6,611 nucleotides of DNA, from contig JACDAV010000223.1 in the NCBI GenBank assembly GCA_013695255.1, forward strand, positions 1-6,611, in the 5' to 3' direction. This DNA is from Chloroflexota bacterium (GTDB taxonomy: Bacteria > Chloroflexota > Limnocylindria > Limnocylindrales > CSP1-4). The stretch's first letter is position 1, and each line of letters begins with the position of its first letter. A model generated the notes under the pieces. It was not told where the DNA came from. It ran no database searches and saw nothing but the letters and a program-made list of their open reading frames with translations. The position numbers and the translations under genes were made by a program. Shown here piece after piece: positions 5,997-6,611 of the stretch.

Positions 5997-6454
5997 ATGC
6001 TGGCCAGCCCACGGGCGATTATCCCCGACGGCGACATCGCCGACAACCTACGGAGCTACGCGCGTCACCTGCGAGCGTCGAACGTTAGCCCGCGGACTGT
6101 CCAGACCTACGGCGAGGCCGTTCGACAGCTGGTCGAGTACCTCGCCGCAAACGGGATGCCAGTCGAAGTCGCGCACGTGAAGCGTGAGCACGTCGAGGCG
6201 TCATCGAGGACCTTCTGACCCGCCGACACGTAAACGGTCAGCCCTTCAAGCCGTCGACTGCGCACAACCGCTACCGCGGTCTGAAGGCGTTCTTTGCGTG
6301 GCTGGCGGACGAGGGCGAGATCCAGGCAAGCCCGATGGCGCGGATGAAGCCGCCGCGGCTGGTCGAACAGCCGGTCGCGGTCCTGCGCGAGGTTGACCTC
6401 AAGAAGCTTTTTGCGCCGGTCGAGGCCGGCCGAACCTTCGACGAGCGCCGTGAT
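5997..6454 (+). pseudogene. Tyrosine recombinase/integrase remnant: frameshifted and lacking its catalytic domain
   Basis: With the frame restored, about 153 residues match the N-terminal core-binding (SAM-like) domain of XerC/D-type integrases: RASNVSPRTVQTYGEAVRQL near residues 27-46, REHVEA before the break, then IEDLLTRR, PSTAHNRYRGLKAFFAWLADEG, and the linker ASPMARMKPPRLVEQPVAVL. The ATG at 5997 is chosen because GGAG at 5984-5987 lies 9 bases upstream; the frame is also open from GTG 5958. One T appears to be missing near 6201 (GCGTCATC where GCGTTCATC would give EAFIEDLL), so the intact frame stops at 6216-6218. After FDERRD (6437-6454) the integrase match ends abruptly and the frame turns into an Arg/Gly/Ala-rich shadow. 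The catalytic R, H-x-x-R and Y residues are therefore absent. Its place beside a tRNA gene suggests the relic of an integrative element. It cannot encode an active enzyme as it stands. Confidence 0.85.
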
Positions 6455-6611
6455 GGCGGGCGACGAACCGGACGGTCCAGGCGTAGTGCTCCTCGTCGAG
6501 GTCGAGGGCCCGCAGCGCGCCGGCGTGGATCGCCTTGTGCGGCGGAAGGTCGCCCGGGTGCCGCCCGGTCCGCGCGGCGAGCACCGCCGCCACGACGGCG
6601 TTCCCGAGGCG
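6399..6611 (-). pseudogene. Family 2 glycosyltransferase fragment, N-terminus off the edge and C-terminus broken
   Basis: The minus-strand frame enters from the right edge and is open to TGA at 6399-6401, but only 6453-6611 looks real. Its residues include LGNAVVAAVLAARTG, DLPPHKAI and LDLDEEHYAWTVRF. These resemble the late GT-A-domain segment of polyprenol-phosphate-type GT2 glycosyltransferases (GN...TG..., DLxPF+AI, Y-G-W-T-VE). Here H and A replace the usual F and G in the last two motifs. Below about 6452 the frame becomes the antisense of the integrase and loses all similarity, so the gene is cut there. Enzymes of this type transfer sugars to lipid carriers or polymers at the membrane. 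Family call is from pattern memory and moderately sure; the break is clear from the integrase side. Confidence 0.5.
6449..6457. other. Junction of two unrelated broken genes
   Basis: The plus-strand integrase match ends at codon GAT (6452-6454), and the minus-strand glycosyltransferase match ends at the CAT/CAC codons covering 6450-6455. The two truncated genes thus meet tail to tail within a few bases, with no spacer, insertion-sequence end or obvious repeat between them. This marks either a real rearrangement or an assembly chimera. Confidence 0.6.

Noticed and set aside
1..6611. CRISPR array, insertion-sequence ends or toxin-antitoxin or defence genes
   Set aside because: I saw no regularly spaced repeats, no transposase motifs or terminal inverted repeats, and no recognisable defence or toxin genes on either strand.

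Overview
The window is very GC-rich bacterial DNA with GTG starts at two genes, Shine-Dalgarno sites of the GGAGG type and a tRNA whose CCA end is encoded. This fits a high-GC soil or aquatic lineage such as Actinomycetota or a Chloroflexota group like Limnocylindria. No marker gene fixes the taxon, so this is an inference from composition and gene style. The frameshift and the chimeric right end also suggest a metagenome contig or a decaying accessory region.

Layout from left to right. Positions 1-2235 hold two minus-strand genes joined by a TGATG stop/start overlap: a phosphotriesterase-family metal hydrolase (upstream) and an FAD-dependent oxidoreductase (downstream, running off the left edge). 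A short divergent intergenic region (2236-2337) separates them from a plus-strand gene for an unrecognised protein (2389-3135). That protein's reading frame continues upstream, past an in-frame TAG, to a well-placed Shine-Dalgarno site. Positions 3158-5771 hold a minus-strand block read in the order DUF2171/PRC-barrel-like protein, family 4 glycoside hydrolase, BadF/NAGK-type sugar kinase. The kinase converges on the plus-strand gene.

Positions 5806-5881 encode tRNA-Gly(CCC) on the minus strand. Just beyond its 5' side lies a broken tyrosine-recombinase gene (plus strand, 5997-6454). It has a one-base frameshift, then stops abruptly before the catalytic domain at about 6452. From there to the end the DNA encodes, on the opposite strand, a piece of a family 2 glycosyltransferase, so two unrelated broken genes meet at one point.

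How the genes may work together (inference): GH4 enzymes cleave glycosides or phosphoglycosides through an NAD+-dependent 3-keto intermediate, the kinase would phosphorylate a released (amino)sugar, and an oxidoreductase plus a lactonase-like phosphotriesterase homologue could oxidise a sugar and open a lactone. This looks like part of a carbohydrate-use locus whose transporter and regulator lie outside the window. I see no convincing wholly new system. The points most worth checking are the GH4 signature that matches none of the classical subgroups, the amber-interrupted plus-strand gene, and the junction at 6452.
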